Shown piece after piece: positions 49,349-56,966 of a stretch of 64,000 nucleotides of DNA. Within the stretch, counting starts at the first letter, position 1, and each line of letters starts with the position of its first letter. Position numbers and translations under genes: made by a program. Under the pieces are notes generated by a model. It did no database searches. It saw nothing but the letters and a program-made list of their open reading frames with translations, and had not been told where the DNA came from. The stretch is from Desulfuromonadales bacterium. Lineage in GTDB: Bacteria > Desulfobacterota > Desulfuromonadia > Desulfuromonadales > JAHYIW01. Location of the stretch: contig JARGFI010000001.1 in assembly GCA_029210745.1 (NCBI GenBank), positions 62,001 to 126,000 of the forward strand, written 5' to 3'.

Positions 49349-49492
49349 ATGCAGCCACTGGAGAAAACCCTGCGGAACCAGCTCGAACGCATCGTCAAAC
49401 AGGCCCGCGACATTGCCGAAGCGGCGGCACGGGCGGTGCTCGAGCAGTTGGGGGTCGGTGAGACGGCGCCGTTTGAGTATTTGAGTGAGTAA
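49349..49492 (+). pseudogene. N-terminal remnant of an Eco57I-type DNA methylase
   Basis: A 47-codon frame starts directly at the DprA-like stop, with AAGGAG 6 bp before it. The residues (PLEKTLRNQLERIVKQARDI, then AEAAARAVLEQLGVGE) match, as I remember, the start of large class I methylases of phage-resistance islands (over 1000 residues). After SE the frame stops at 49492 and no continuation is seen in any frame, so this is the stump of a deleted gene. It could instead be a genuine small protein. Confidence 0.55.
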
Positions 49493-49800
49493 AATTAGTG
49501 ACTTCCCCATTTCCCAAAGAACGTACCCTGAACGGGCTCAACGGCTGACACTCTTCTCCGGTTTTACCACCAGCCGTCCAACCAATGGCCTCAACACACG
49601 GTCTTTTTCGACTTTCATTGTCAATCCCCGGCTGATTTAAAAATTGCCGCGTCGCGTATCCCATGGCGTCCCGCTCTCACATTTTACTTTGCTCTTGTCA
49701 GATTTCTTGACATCGTGAGGTAAAATTCTATGAATATCATACTGTTATATTCTAGCTTCATATTGTGATGTTGATCCGACTTGAATCACCCGCCATATCC
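49493..49800. other. non-coding stretch, nothing recognised
   Basis: 308 bp between the methylase stump and the cyclase remnant. I see no convincing gene. A TTGACA (49707-49712) with TATGAA 16 bp on lies in an AT-rich patch and could be a promoter left from a lost gene. The rest is probably debris from a deletion. Confidence 0.35.
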
Positions 49801-50318
49801 TGTGTCCATAAATATTTTCACACGAGGGTCTTTCACTGGGACGGCACTCTCGACAAATTCGTCGGCGACGAAATCATGGCCTTCTGGGGAGCACCGCTGG
49901 TACAACCGGAGCATGCCGAACTGGCGTTGCGTTGTGCCTTGCATATGTCTGATCGACTGAATGAATTACAGGAGAAATGACGACAGGGAGGGAAACCGAT
50001 CCTCGATTGCGGCATCGGGCTCAATACCGGGCCGGTCCTGATCGGAAATATCGGTGCCGCCGGGAAAAAAATGGATTACACCATTATTGGTGACCACGTA
50101 AACCTCGGTGCCCGCACCGAAGCCCTGACCCGTAGCTATGACTGCCGGATTCTGATCACCGAGTTCACCCTGAACAAGGTCGCGGCATTGATTGAATCGG
50201 GAGCTATCGGACATATTCAACTGTCGAGGCTGAACGGGTCAAGCTCAAGGGGAAGGAAGTGCCAGTAACCGTTTGCCGAATTGACTCCATCCAAGAAGAT
50301 CGTCAGCAAGAAAACTGA
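49801..50318 (+). pseudogene. adenylate/guanylate cyclase catalytic domain, disrupted
   Basis: The frame reads class III cyclase sequence: [19 protein letters not shown] is recognisable (here [19 protein letters not shown]), then a TGA (49978-49980) at a place where a Trp is usual, then KPILDCGIGLNTGPVLIGNIG and MDYTIIGDHVNLGARTEAL, all in the same frame. Near 50220 the frame shifts and ends VEAERVKLKGKEVPVTVCRI at TGA 50316-50318. The N-terminal part of the gene is missing. It therefore carries a nonsense codon, a frameshift and a truncation. Confidence 0.8.
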
Positions 50319-50368
50319 GAATGGTTCACCCCCATTAAAATCTGTCCCCGCTTAGTACTATTCTTCTT

Positions 50369-50470
50369 CATTCCGATCGCACATTTCGCTCCGACAAATG
50401 TAAACATTTATCCCCTGTTAACAGGTCTTTTTCCTTCAAGAATTCGGTAAGGCCTGATAGAGTAACGCGG
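50369..50470 (+). repeat. shared upstream element, copy 2 (before DinD remnant and Septu)
   Basis: Second copy of the element at 45698-45807; the core here is 50420-50470. The eight differences in 51 bp are scattered, and the distance between the two conserved blocks differs by 8 bp (59 versus 51), so the copies have drifted apart. It lies about 130 bp before the DinD-like remnant and 480 bp before ptuA. Confidence 0.75.
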
Positions 50471-50601
50471 ATCAAAAAGAATTTTTTTTCTGTCTGTTCT
50501 GGTACGGAGCGAGGAGTTTATTCAGCAAAACCGGAACCAGACCTGACGCCGCTTTTCGGGATCAGACAAATGATCAATAGCTTATCTGGGGGAGATTAAG
50601 A

Positions 50602-50894
50602 ATGAAAATTGATGTAATTCACTCGCTAATCGATTCCTTTGAATCGCATTTTCAGCAAACCGAAGGCGGAGTTGAATTCTGGCTTGCCTGTGATTTTCAG
50701 CATCTGCTCGGTTACTCTGAGTGGCGTAACCTCACCGCAGTCATATCCAAGGTTAGGACCGCCTGCGAGGTATCTAACCATGCCATTCCAGACCATTCAA
50801 CTAAATGGTAGATCTCGAGTCCAGCAGGCAACGCGAAGTCGATGACATCATACCCAAACATAGACATCGGAACAACTCGCTGTCAATAGCATAG
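50602..50894 (+). pseudogene. DinD/BRO-N-like gene fragment, frameshifted and truncated
   Basis: The first frame from ATG 50602 reads 69 residues: EFWLACDFQHLLGYSEWRNLTAVI is the BRO-N/DinD signature (DNA-damage-inducible protein D), ending PDHSTKW and stop. One base off, near 50804, the expected continuation resumes as MVDLESSRQREVDDIIP and runs to TAG 50892-50894. The usual remaining 200 residues are absent. So the gene carries a single-base indel and a large 3' truncation. Confidence 0.7.
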
Positions 50895-50951
50895 CGGCGG
50901 TACTTGACCAGAACCGTGCAACCACGACTGCAACACGCAGGAGAGCGATTC

Positions 50952-52355
50952 ATGAGACTAAACAGCCTGGCAGTTTACAACTTCAGACTATTCAATTTCT
51001 TCACAATAGAATTCCATCCCAAGTTAACAGTCATTGTCGCCCCGAATGGTGGTGGGAAGACCGCAATCCTTGACGCCATCAGGATCGCCCTTGGTCCGTA
51101 TTTGAGTGTATTCCCGACAGGGAAAAACAGCGGTGTCGAAAATGATGACATTCGTCAGGTCAAGACACTGCCAGAAATTGGACAAATGGCCGATGCCTTG
51201 CCCGTTGCTATTCACGCTACGGGTTGTCTTAGTTCATCGAAAACGGAAGAGTGGTATCGAGAGCGGGTTTCCCGAAAAGGCAAGACGACGATCAAAGATG
51301 CAAAACAGTTGATGGCTTATGGAAGGAGGCTGCAATCTAGAGGGGCGAATAACGAATCGGCTGAAACCTGGCCGTTGATCGCTTATTACGGGACCGGTCG
51401 TTTATGGGATCAGTTAAAGCTGTCCGGGAAAAAACTGTTTAAGACAGGTTTTCATACGAGGGCTGCTGGTTATCAGGATTGCATGACACCGGCCTCAAGC
51501 TACAAGTTTTTCATCGAATGGTTCATGTATGCGACACGTGCGGATAATCAGGCAAAGTTACGCGCCATTGAACAAAGTCGTTCCGTATCACAGCACGACC
51601 TGAACGGGATTTCCGGACCGTTCTCCATTCTTCTCAGGGCTGTTGATCAGGCGGTCGGAACTGTATTGAACCCAACGGGATGGGCCAACCTGCAGTTTTC
51701 GGAAACACTCGAGATGGCAATCATCGAGCATCCTGAACAGGGTGTTTTGGCAGTCGGTCAGATGAGCGACGGCATTCGCAATACCATCGCCTTGGTTGCG
51801 GACATTGCCTGGCGCTGTGTGCAGCTGAATGCCCATCTCGGCGACGCCGCAGTAAAAGAAACGGAAGGGATAGTCTTGATCGATGAGGTCGATATGCATC
51901 TCCATCCTGAGTGGCAACAGCTGATCGTTGGCTCATTGCGCGAAGCATTCCCTCGGATTCAATTCATCGTCACGACGCACAGTCCACAAGTTCTTACTAC
52001 GGTAGATGCCGAATCTATCCGCAGAATACATCCCGAAGTGAATGAAACCGGGGTTGTCGTTTGCATTGCAAAACAGCCTGAAGAACAGACCAAGGGTGTT
52101 GCCAGCGCTCATGTCATGGCATTAAACATGAACACTGACCCTGTCCCCCCTGTCGTTGAAGCGCGGTGGCTAAGCGACTATCGCGCACTAATTCAGCAAG
52201 GGTTGCATGAAAGCCATGAAGGATCGGATTTGCGCGGAAAATTAGTAGCTCATTTCGGAGAAGGTCATCCTGAAATTCTCGAATGTGACCGATTGATCCG
52301 CCTTGAAACGTTTAAGCGGAGCCTCCCCTCCCGTTCGCATGGACAGGAAGGGTAA
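50952..52355 (+). CDS. ptuA: Septu PtuA, OLD-like ATPase
   Basis: 467 residues from ATG 50952, with CAGGAGAG at 50938-50945; the earlier GTG/TTG extension is not needed. An ABC-type ATPase: Walker A APNGGGKT (30-37), a coupling loop QMSDGIRNTIALV in place of LSGGQ, Walker B IVLIDEVDMHLHPEWQQ (about 306-322) and THSPQVL. PtuA acts with the HNH nuclease PtuB in the Septu antiphage system, where the ATPase senses infection and the nuclease cuts DNA. It lies 6 bp before ptuB. Confidence 0.85.
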   Translation: MRLNSLAVYNFRLFNFFTIEFHPKLTVIVAPNGGGKTAILDAIRIALGPYLSVFPTGKNSGVENDDIRQVKTLPEIGQMADALPVAIHATGCLSSSKTEEWYRERVSRKGKTTIKDAKQLMAYGRRLQSRGANNESAETWPLIAYYGTGRLWDQLKLSGKKLFKTGFHTRAAGYQDCMTPASSYKFFIEWFMYATRADNQAKLRAIEQSRSVSQHDLNGISGPFSILLRAVDQAVGTVLNPTGWANLQFSETLEMAIIEHPEQGVLAVGQMSDGIRNTIALVADIAWRCVQLNAHLGDAAVKETEGIVLIDEVDMHLHPEWQQLIVGSLREAFPRIQFIVTTHSPQVLTTVDAESIRRIHPEVNETGVVVCIAKQPEEQTKGVASAHVMALNMNTDPVPPVVEARWLSDYRALIQQGLHESHEGSDLRGKLVAHFGEGHPEILECDRLIRLETFKRSLPSRSHGQEG

Positions 52356-52361
52356 CCCGGT

Positions 52362-53006
52362 ATGCATAGATTGCAGAGAGGGGCGGCTCCGCACTGCCTG
52401 GGAAGGTACGACTATCGCCACGACAGTTGGAACGGGGTAACGCCTAGACCTGATGAAAAAGCGGAAATCTGGGTCGCTCTTGACGCTATGCAAGGAGAAC
52501 GCTGCGCTTATTGTGAAGCGGACATCGCAGTCCCTGCTGATCGCCATATCGAACATTTTCACCAACGGTCGCGCTACCCGCAAGGAACTTTTCAGTGGCA
52601 AAACCTGTTCGGTTCCTGCAACCGGGGGAATAATTGCGGCAAACACAAGGATAGTTGTGGCGCTTATGACCATCTGGACTTGATCAAGCCGGATGAGGAA
52701 GACCCCGATGTTTTCTTCGTTTTCGTCTCAGACGGAACCATCAAGGTTCGTTCAGGCTTGGATGCGCGCAATACCCGCCGTGCCTCGGAAACGCTGAGAA
52801 TATTCAACCTTGACGCGGAAAACGGGCCATTGCGGCATATGCGAAAAAGGGCCGTGGCAGGTTATCTGCAAACGGCTGAGGAGATTCGAGAGCTGGCTCA
52901 GGTGCTCCCGCCCGAGGATTGGATGCCGTTTTTGCATGCTGAACTTGCTGCCACCGATCACCTGCCGTTTGTCACGACCATCCGGCATGCTCTACTCGCT
53001 TGCTAA
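52362..53006 (+). CDS. ptuB: Septu PtuB, HNH nuclease (TIGR02646-like)
   Basis: 214 residues. The HNH centre is visible: CAYCEADI, HIEHFHQRSRY (catalytic His) and FQWQNLFGSC, with a further CGKHKD that may add a metal ligand. This is the TIGR02646-type nuclease normally found beside the AAA ATPase. It would cut DNA (or tRNA, in some systems) upon activation. No reverse transcriptase is next to the pair, so this is a stand-alone Septu rather than the effector of a retron. Confidence 0.85.
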   Translation: MHRLQRGAAPHCLGRYDYRHDSWNGVTPRPDEKAEIWVALDAMQGERCAYCEADIAVPADRHIEHFHQRSRYPQGTFQWQNLFGSCNRGNNCGKHKDSCGAYDHLDLIKPDEEDPDVFFVFVSDGTIKVRSGLDARNTRRASETLRIFNLDAENGPLRHMRKRAVAGYLQTAEEIRELAQVLPPEDWMPFLHAELAATDHLPFVTTIRHALLAC

Positions 53007-53297
53007 GGATTGAACCTGCCTGACCATCAAATCCCCGAAAAACAGTTTTTATACCTAACTTACTGATTTTAATATTGTAAATGTAATTTGTCCATCAACC
53101 CGAAATCAATATTGACTGCATGTGATTAAAGGTATATTTTCGCAGTTTCATCTTCGAATATGACGCTTCCGAAAGAGTGCCGTCAATTTTGAAAATACGG
53201 CATTAACGATCTTGTCTGAACAAGGAAACGCGTCCGCCACCTTCTCTTTGCAGGTCGCCGCGCGACCTTCTGTTTCCATCAATGACGCGGATTTTTC

Positions 53298-54203
53298 ATG
53301 GCAAACAATGCAACTCGATTTTTTCTTGAATATTACGCTTACCTTGTCGCCAACGCACTGATCAATCTTCTGCCACGCAAGGCAGCTTTTGCGCTGGGCC
53401 GATTGCTGGGACTGCTCAGTCTGAAATTGATGAAAAAGCGGGTTAATCTGGCCGAGGATAACTTGCGTCGCGCATTCCCTGAAAAATCCTCACCAGAAAT
53501 CGGGACACTGCTGCGCGAGCATTTTATGCATCTCGGTGTGAGCGCCATCGAAATGTTGCGCCTGACCCGACTGCAACCGGGCATGCCGGTCGAAGCAGAG
53601 GTCCAGGTGATCGGCGAAGAGCATCTCAAGGAAGCATTTGCTCTGAACAAGGGGGTCATTTTTCTTTCCGCGCACCTTGGTTTCTGGGAAATTGCCTCGG
53701 TGCACATCCCCAATCTCGGTTACCCGCTCGACTTTGTGGCGCGCAAACTGAAAAATCCGCGACTTGACGTGCTGCTTCAGGAAACCCGTTCAAAGCACGG
53801 CTGCCGCTTCATCGACCGACGTCGCGGCGCGCGCAAAATTGTCAAAGCGCTGGCGCAAAACCGCATGGTCGGCATTCTCCTTGATCAACATGCCACCCCG
53901 TCGGAGGCGACCAGGGTCAACTTCTTTAATCGACCTTGCTGGGCAACGCCCATCGTGACACAAATTGCGATGAAGCGCGGAATACCGGTGGTCCCCACCT
54001 TTGTGACCCGCACCCGCAGTGACGATTACATCCTTGAAATTCAGGCTCCGTTGATCCTCGCAGGGAACAGTGACGATCCCGAACAGCTCCGCATCAATAC
54101 CCAGTTGTTGACGGATATTATTGAATCCGCTATTCGCAAAAATATTCCCCAGTGGTTCTGGGTTCACCAGCGTTGGCGGTCAATGAGACCTGACCCGGAA
54201 TGA
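53298..54203 (+). CDS. lysophospholipid/lipid A acyltransferase (LpxL/HtrB family)
   Basis: 301 residues. The LpxL motif H(x)4E is seen in SAHLGFWEI, followed by RRGARKIVKALAQ and LLDQHATPSEATRVNFF. A hydrophobic N-terminus (YYAYLVANALINLLPRKAAFALG) anchors it in the inner membrane. The family adds secondary acyl chains to lipid A. It is the first core gene after the accessory island. Confidence 0.88.
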   Translation: MANNATRFFLEYYAYLVANALINLLPRKAAFALGRLLGLLSLKLMKKRVNLAEDNLRRAFPEKSSPEIGTLLREHFMHLGVSAIEMLRLTRLQPGMPVEAEVQVIGEEHLKEAFALNKGVIFLSAHLGFWEIASVHIPNLGYPLDFVARKLKNPRLDVLLQETRSKHGCRFIDRRRGARKIVKALAQNRMVGILLDQHATPSEATRVNFFNRPCWATPIVTQIAMKRGIPVVPTFVTRTRSDDYILEIQAPLILAGNSDDPEQLRINTQLLTDIIESAIRKNIPQWFWVHQRWRSMRPDPE

Positions 54204-54673
54204 ACGTTGCCTGCCCCTTTCATATTGTCTTGATCGAGCCTGAAATCCCCCCCAATACCGGCTCCATTGCGCGTCTGTGCGCGGCGACCGGAACGCACCT
54301 TCATCTGGTCGGAAAACTGGGATTTTCGATCGACGACAAACACCTGAAACGCGCCGGGCTGGATTACTGGCACGCGGTCACGGTGCAGCGGTGGGATGAT
54401 TTTGCAACGTTGCGGGCGGCATTTCCTGAGGGGCACTTCTGGTATGCGTCAAAGAAAGCCGAGCGCATCTATACCGAAGTCACTTATCAGCGGGGGGATT
54501 TTCTGGTTTTTGGCAAGGAATCGTACGGACTGCCCGATGAACTGTTGGCGGAAAATGCAAAATCTTCAATCCGCATACCGATCATGCATCCGGCGGTACG
54601 CAGTCTCAATCTGGCAACAGCAAGCGGTATTGTGCTCTACGAAGCGTTACGCCAGACCGACGCGCTGGTCTGA
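54200..54673 (+). CDS. trmL: tRNA (cytidine/uridine-34 2'-O) methyltransferase TrmL
   Basis: 157 residues from ATG 54200, overlapping the acyltransferase stop (ATGA). A SPOUT methyltransferase with the short TrmL layout: LIEPEIPPNTGSIARLCAATG at the start, FGKESYGLPDELL and the C-terminal knot IPIMHPAVRSLNLATASGIVLYEA-like segment. TrmL methylates the ribose of the wobble base of certain leucine tRNAs. Confidence 0.95.
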   Translation: MNVACPFHIVLIEPEIPPNTGSIARLCAATGTHLHLVGKLGFSIDDKHLKRAGLDYWHAVTVQRWDDFATLRAAFPEGHFWYASKKAERIYTEVTYQRGDFLVFGKESYGLPDELLAENAKSSIRIPIMHPAVRSLNLATASGIVLYEALRQTDALV

Positions 54674-54681
54674 GGATAGCG

Positions 54682-55077
54682 CTAACAGCCACACCCGCAG
54701 TTGTGACAGACAATCTTGTTGCTTCCCTCCGGTTCAATCATTTCAGGTGCAAACGCAACCCGGGTCACCCCCCGCCGAATATCTTCAAACAGGTCGCGGT
54801 TATCACTCGAGCCAAGGATATGCCCCAGGCAGAGATTTGCAATATTGTCCTGTGGCGAGCGTAGCCGGACCGCATTGAGTAAATCACCATAACCTCTGAC
54901 ACGTGCACATTGCTCCGGCTGGCAGACAAACTGGACACGCACCGCCAGCGTTTCCAGCTGCGTGCTCAGCTTTTCAATAAATCGTGCCAGCGCCTCTTCA
55001 TCGACCGGATAGCTCCAGTCAGGGTTCTCAAATTCACGGCGATAAAGCACAACGGTAATTTCTTTGCCGGGACTCAT
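54682..55077 (-). CDS. unknown protein with Cys-rich C-terminus
   Basis: 131 residues. Alpha/beta soluble sequence without a known family. It ends KIVCHNCGCGC, four cysteines in a tight cluster that could bind a metal or an iron-sulfur cluster. Its ATG overlaps the stop of the PDZ gene (ATGA), so the two are coupled. Convergent with trmL, 8 bp away. Confidence 0.7.
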   Translation of the reverse strand: MSPGKEITVVLYRREFENPDWSYPVDEEALARFIEKLSTQLETLAVRVQFVCQPEQCARVRGYGDLLNAVRLRSPQDNIANLCLGHILGSSDNRDLFEDIRRGVTRVAFAPEMIEPEGSNKIVCHNCGCGC

Positions 55078-55490
55078 TCGCTTACGCCACCACTTTCCAG
55101 CTGAATCGATTGAACGCCCGGCAGATCATTCTGGGGGCGTGTGAGCAGTTTTCGCGTCATAATCACTCGCTGTTGCCCGGCAACCCCCGGTCGCCGGTAA
55201 AATAATTCGATGGTACTCCCTGTCGGCCCATGCAGATGGTGACGAATTACATCCTCAAAGGCCATTCCCTTTAGCGCAGAAACCCCGATCCGGTCGATCA
55301 GATCACCGGGCAGCAGTCCGGCGTTCGCGGCAGGTGTGCCGTCTACAACCCTGATGATAACCAGTTCGCCGCCGCTGGTCGGTGTGACCTGCACCCCGAC
55401 CCCGGCAAGCTGCTTGTCAGCCGCATTTACACCGACAACATTAAGCAATAAAATGCTTAAAAAACAAAAACATACGTATATGTTTCTCAT
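55074..55490 (-). CDS. secreted PDZ-domain protein
   Basis: 138 residues from ATG 55490, which overlaps the tsaC stop (ATGA). A signal peptide (IYVCFCFLSILLLNVVGVNA) precedes a single PDZ domain: VVDGTPAANAGLLPGDLIDRIG and LHGPTGSTIELFYRRPG are typical. No protease domain is attached. It is probably a periplasmic peptide-binding protein. Confidence 0.8.
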   Translation of the reverse strand: MRNIYVCFCFLSILLLNVVGVNAADKQLAGVGVQVTPTSGGELVIIRVVDGTPAANAGLLPGDLIDRIGVSALKGMAFEDVIRHHLHGPTGSTIELFYRRPGVAGQQRVIMTRKLLTRPQNDLPGVQSIQLESGGVSE

Positions 55491-56101
55491 AAATTTTCGA
55501 GCCAATCAACCGGCCCGCTGCCGACCCGCAATACTTCAGGACAATCATCAAGCAAGCTGATGATCGTCGATGGCTCCCCATGCGTAATGCCGCCATCAAC
55601 AACCAGCTCAAGCATGGCACCGAGCTCGTCAAAAATATCCTCGGGGTCAACGATAGGGTTACTCCCAGCAAGATTGACACTGGTTGTCACCAGAGGATGC
55701 CCCAACTCGCGAACAATGTTCAAGGCGATCGGGCTGGCTGGAATCCGGATTCCGACAGTTTTCTGCTTTGTCGTTAACAGCTCGGGCACGGTGCGGGTAG
55801 CGCGCAAGACAAAGGTATAGGGGCCAGGCAGATGCCGTTTCATAATTTTGAAAGCAAAGTTACTGACCTGCGCATAATTGGTCACATCGGCAATATCGGC
55901 GCAGACAAACGAAAATGGTTTGCGAGCGTCCCGCTGTTTGATCTGATAGATCTTTTTGATCGCCTTTTGATTGAAGATATCGCACCCGAGACCATAGATC
56001 GTATCGGTCGGATAAGCAATGACCCCCCCCTTTTGCACCACCTCGACAATCTGTTTGATCACACGTGGTTGCGGGTTTTCCGGGTTCAGACGCACTAACA
56101 T
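55487..56101 (-). CDS. tsaC: L-threonylcarbamoyladenylate synthase (TsaC/Sua5/YrdC)
   Basis: 204 residues. The YrdC fold is shown by GGVIAYPTDTIYGLGCD, KRDARKPFSFVCAD and HPLVTTSVNLAGSNP. It makes the activated threonylcarbamoyl intermediate for t6A37 of ANN-decoding tRNAs. It lacks the extra C-terminal Sua5 domain, matching the short form. It starts a coupled run with the PDZ and Cys-rich genes. Confidence 0.93.
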   Translation of the reverse strand: MLVRLNPENPQPRVIKQIVEVVQKGGVIAYPTDTIYGLGCDIFNQKAIKKIYQIKQRDARKPFSFVCADIADVTNYAQVSNFAFKIMKRHLPGPYTFVLRATRTVPELLTTKQKTVGIRIPASPIALNIVRELGHPLVTTSVNLAGSNPIVDPEDIFDELGAMLELVVDGGITHGEPSTIISLLDDCPEVLRVGSGPVDWLENL

Positions 56102-56112
56102 AACAACTCCGG

Positions 56113-56397
56113 TTAAAGTAAATATTTAAGGGTGGCAATCTGTTTCAGTGCTGCATAGATTGAATGAATTTGTTCGACACTGGCGACCCGCACCAGCACC
56201 GTTATACACTGATAGCTGCCCTGCGCACTGGAACGAGACGTCATGGCATCAGGGGCGAGCGGAACAACGCTATTGATCGCCGCATGAACAGCGTCAGCAA
56301 AGACCGGATCGGACGTCGGCCCGAAAGCCTTAAAACCGTAATCACACGGGAAGTCGAGTAATTCATTTAAATCAGTGCAGACGGGCTTACTCACCAT
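56113..56397 (-). CDS. DUF493 (YbeD-like) protein
   Basis: 94 residues from ATG 56397, which lies inside the end of dut. It begins [23 protein letters not shown] and ends with a short amphipathic strand [16 protein letters not shown]. It matches DUF493 (YbeD), an ACT-like small fold of unknown function often beside lipoate genes. Convincing by length and pattern only. Confidence 0.8.
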   Translation of the reverse strand: MVSKPVCTDLNELLDFPCDYGFKAFGPTSDPVFADAVHAAINSVVPLAPDAMTSRSSAQGSYQCITVLVRVASVEQIHSIYAALKQIATLKYLL

Positions 56398-56839
56398 GAA
56401 CTCCCGTATGCCCGAAACCACCACCATTGCGACTGGTTTCATCGAGTTCATCTGCCCACACCGCTTCAACCTGTACGATCGGGGCGATCACCAGCTGCGC
56501 AATACGATCACCGGTAACGATCGTCACCGTTTCCTGCCCGAGATTGATCAGAATCACTCCCAACTCACCGCGGTAATCGGCATCAATCGTTCCCGGAGCA
56601 TTCGGCACCGACACCCCCTGTTGCAAGGCCAGACCGGAACGCGGTCGCACCTGCCCCTCAAAACCGGGCGGAATGGCCACGGCCAGTCCCGTCGGAACCA
56701 GGGCACGTTCACCCGGCTGCAAGATCAGGGGTCCATCGGTCACCGCACACAGGTCCATGCCCGCCGCGTCATTCGTCATGTAGCGTGGCAAAAGAGCCTC
56801 CGCACGCAGTCTTTTGATTTTCAGCAGTGGTTTCTTCAT
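56387..56839 (-). CDS. dut: deoxyuridine triphosphatase
   Basis: 150 residues. All five trimeric dUTPase motifs are seen: [40 protein letters not shown] and the C-terminal GGGFGHTG. It converts dUTP to dUMP. It overlaps DUF493 by 11 bp and lies 127 bp after pnp, past a terminator. Confidence 0.97.
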   Translation of the reverse strand: MKKPLLKIKRLRAEALLPRYMTNDAAGMDLCAVTDGPLILQPGERALVPTGLAVAIPPGFEGQVRPRSGLALQQGVSVPNAPGTIDADYRGELGVILINLGQETVTIVTGDRIAQLVIAPIVQVEAVWADELDETSRNGGGFGHTGVHGE

Positions 56840-56910
56840 CTTGACAGCTCAGTTCTGAAAAGTGATCTTAACGTTTTCCTGCGGGTGCGTCAAACATAAG
56901 CCGTTGACGA

Positions 56911-56941
56911 AAAAAAAGGGTGACGGAAATTCCCGTCACCC
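56911..56941 (-). terminator. intrinsic terminator of pnp
   Basis: On the minus strand GGGTGACGG (56941-56933) pairs with CCGTCACCC (56926-56918); a run of T (56917-56911) follows. It lies 25 bp after pnp. Confidence 0.88.
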
Positions 56942-56966
56942 CTGATTATCTCTGGCTCTGTCAGGA

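Noticed and set aside
49395..49664. Minus-strand 89-codon frame over the methylase stump
   Set aside because: It has no recognisable domain and overlaps a coupled plus-strand frame; I could not support it.
49978..49980. In-frame TGA in the cyclase read as selenocysteine
   Set aside because: The position is a Trp in related cyclases as I recall them, and a frameshift and N-terminal loss show the gene is dead anyway.
50952..53006. ptuAB as effector of a retron
   Set aside because: No reverse transcriptase and no structured msr/msd region is seen on either side.
53252..53268. Hairpin AGGTCGC/GCGACCT as terminator of ptuB
   Set aside because: The stem is perfect but the following sequence is TTCTGTTT, not a T-run, and it lies 246 bp after ptuB; at most a weak terminator.
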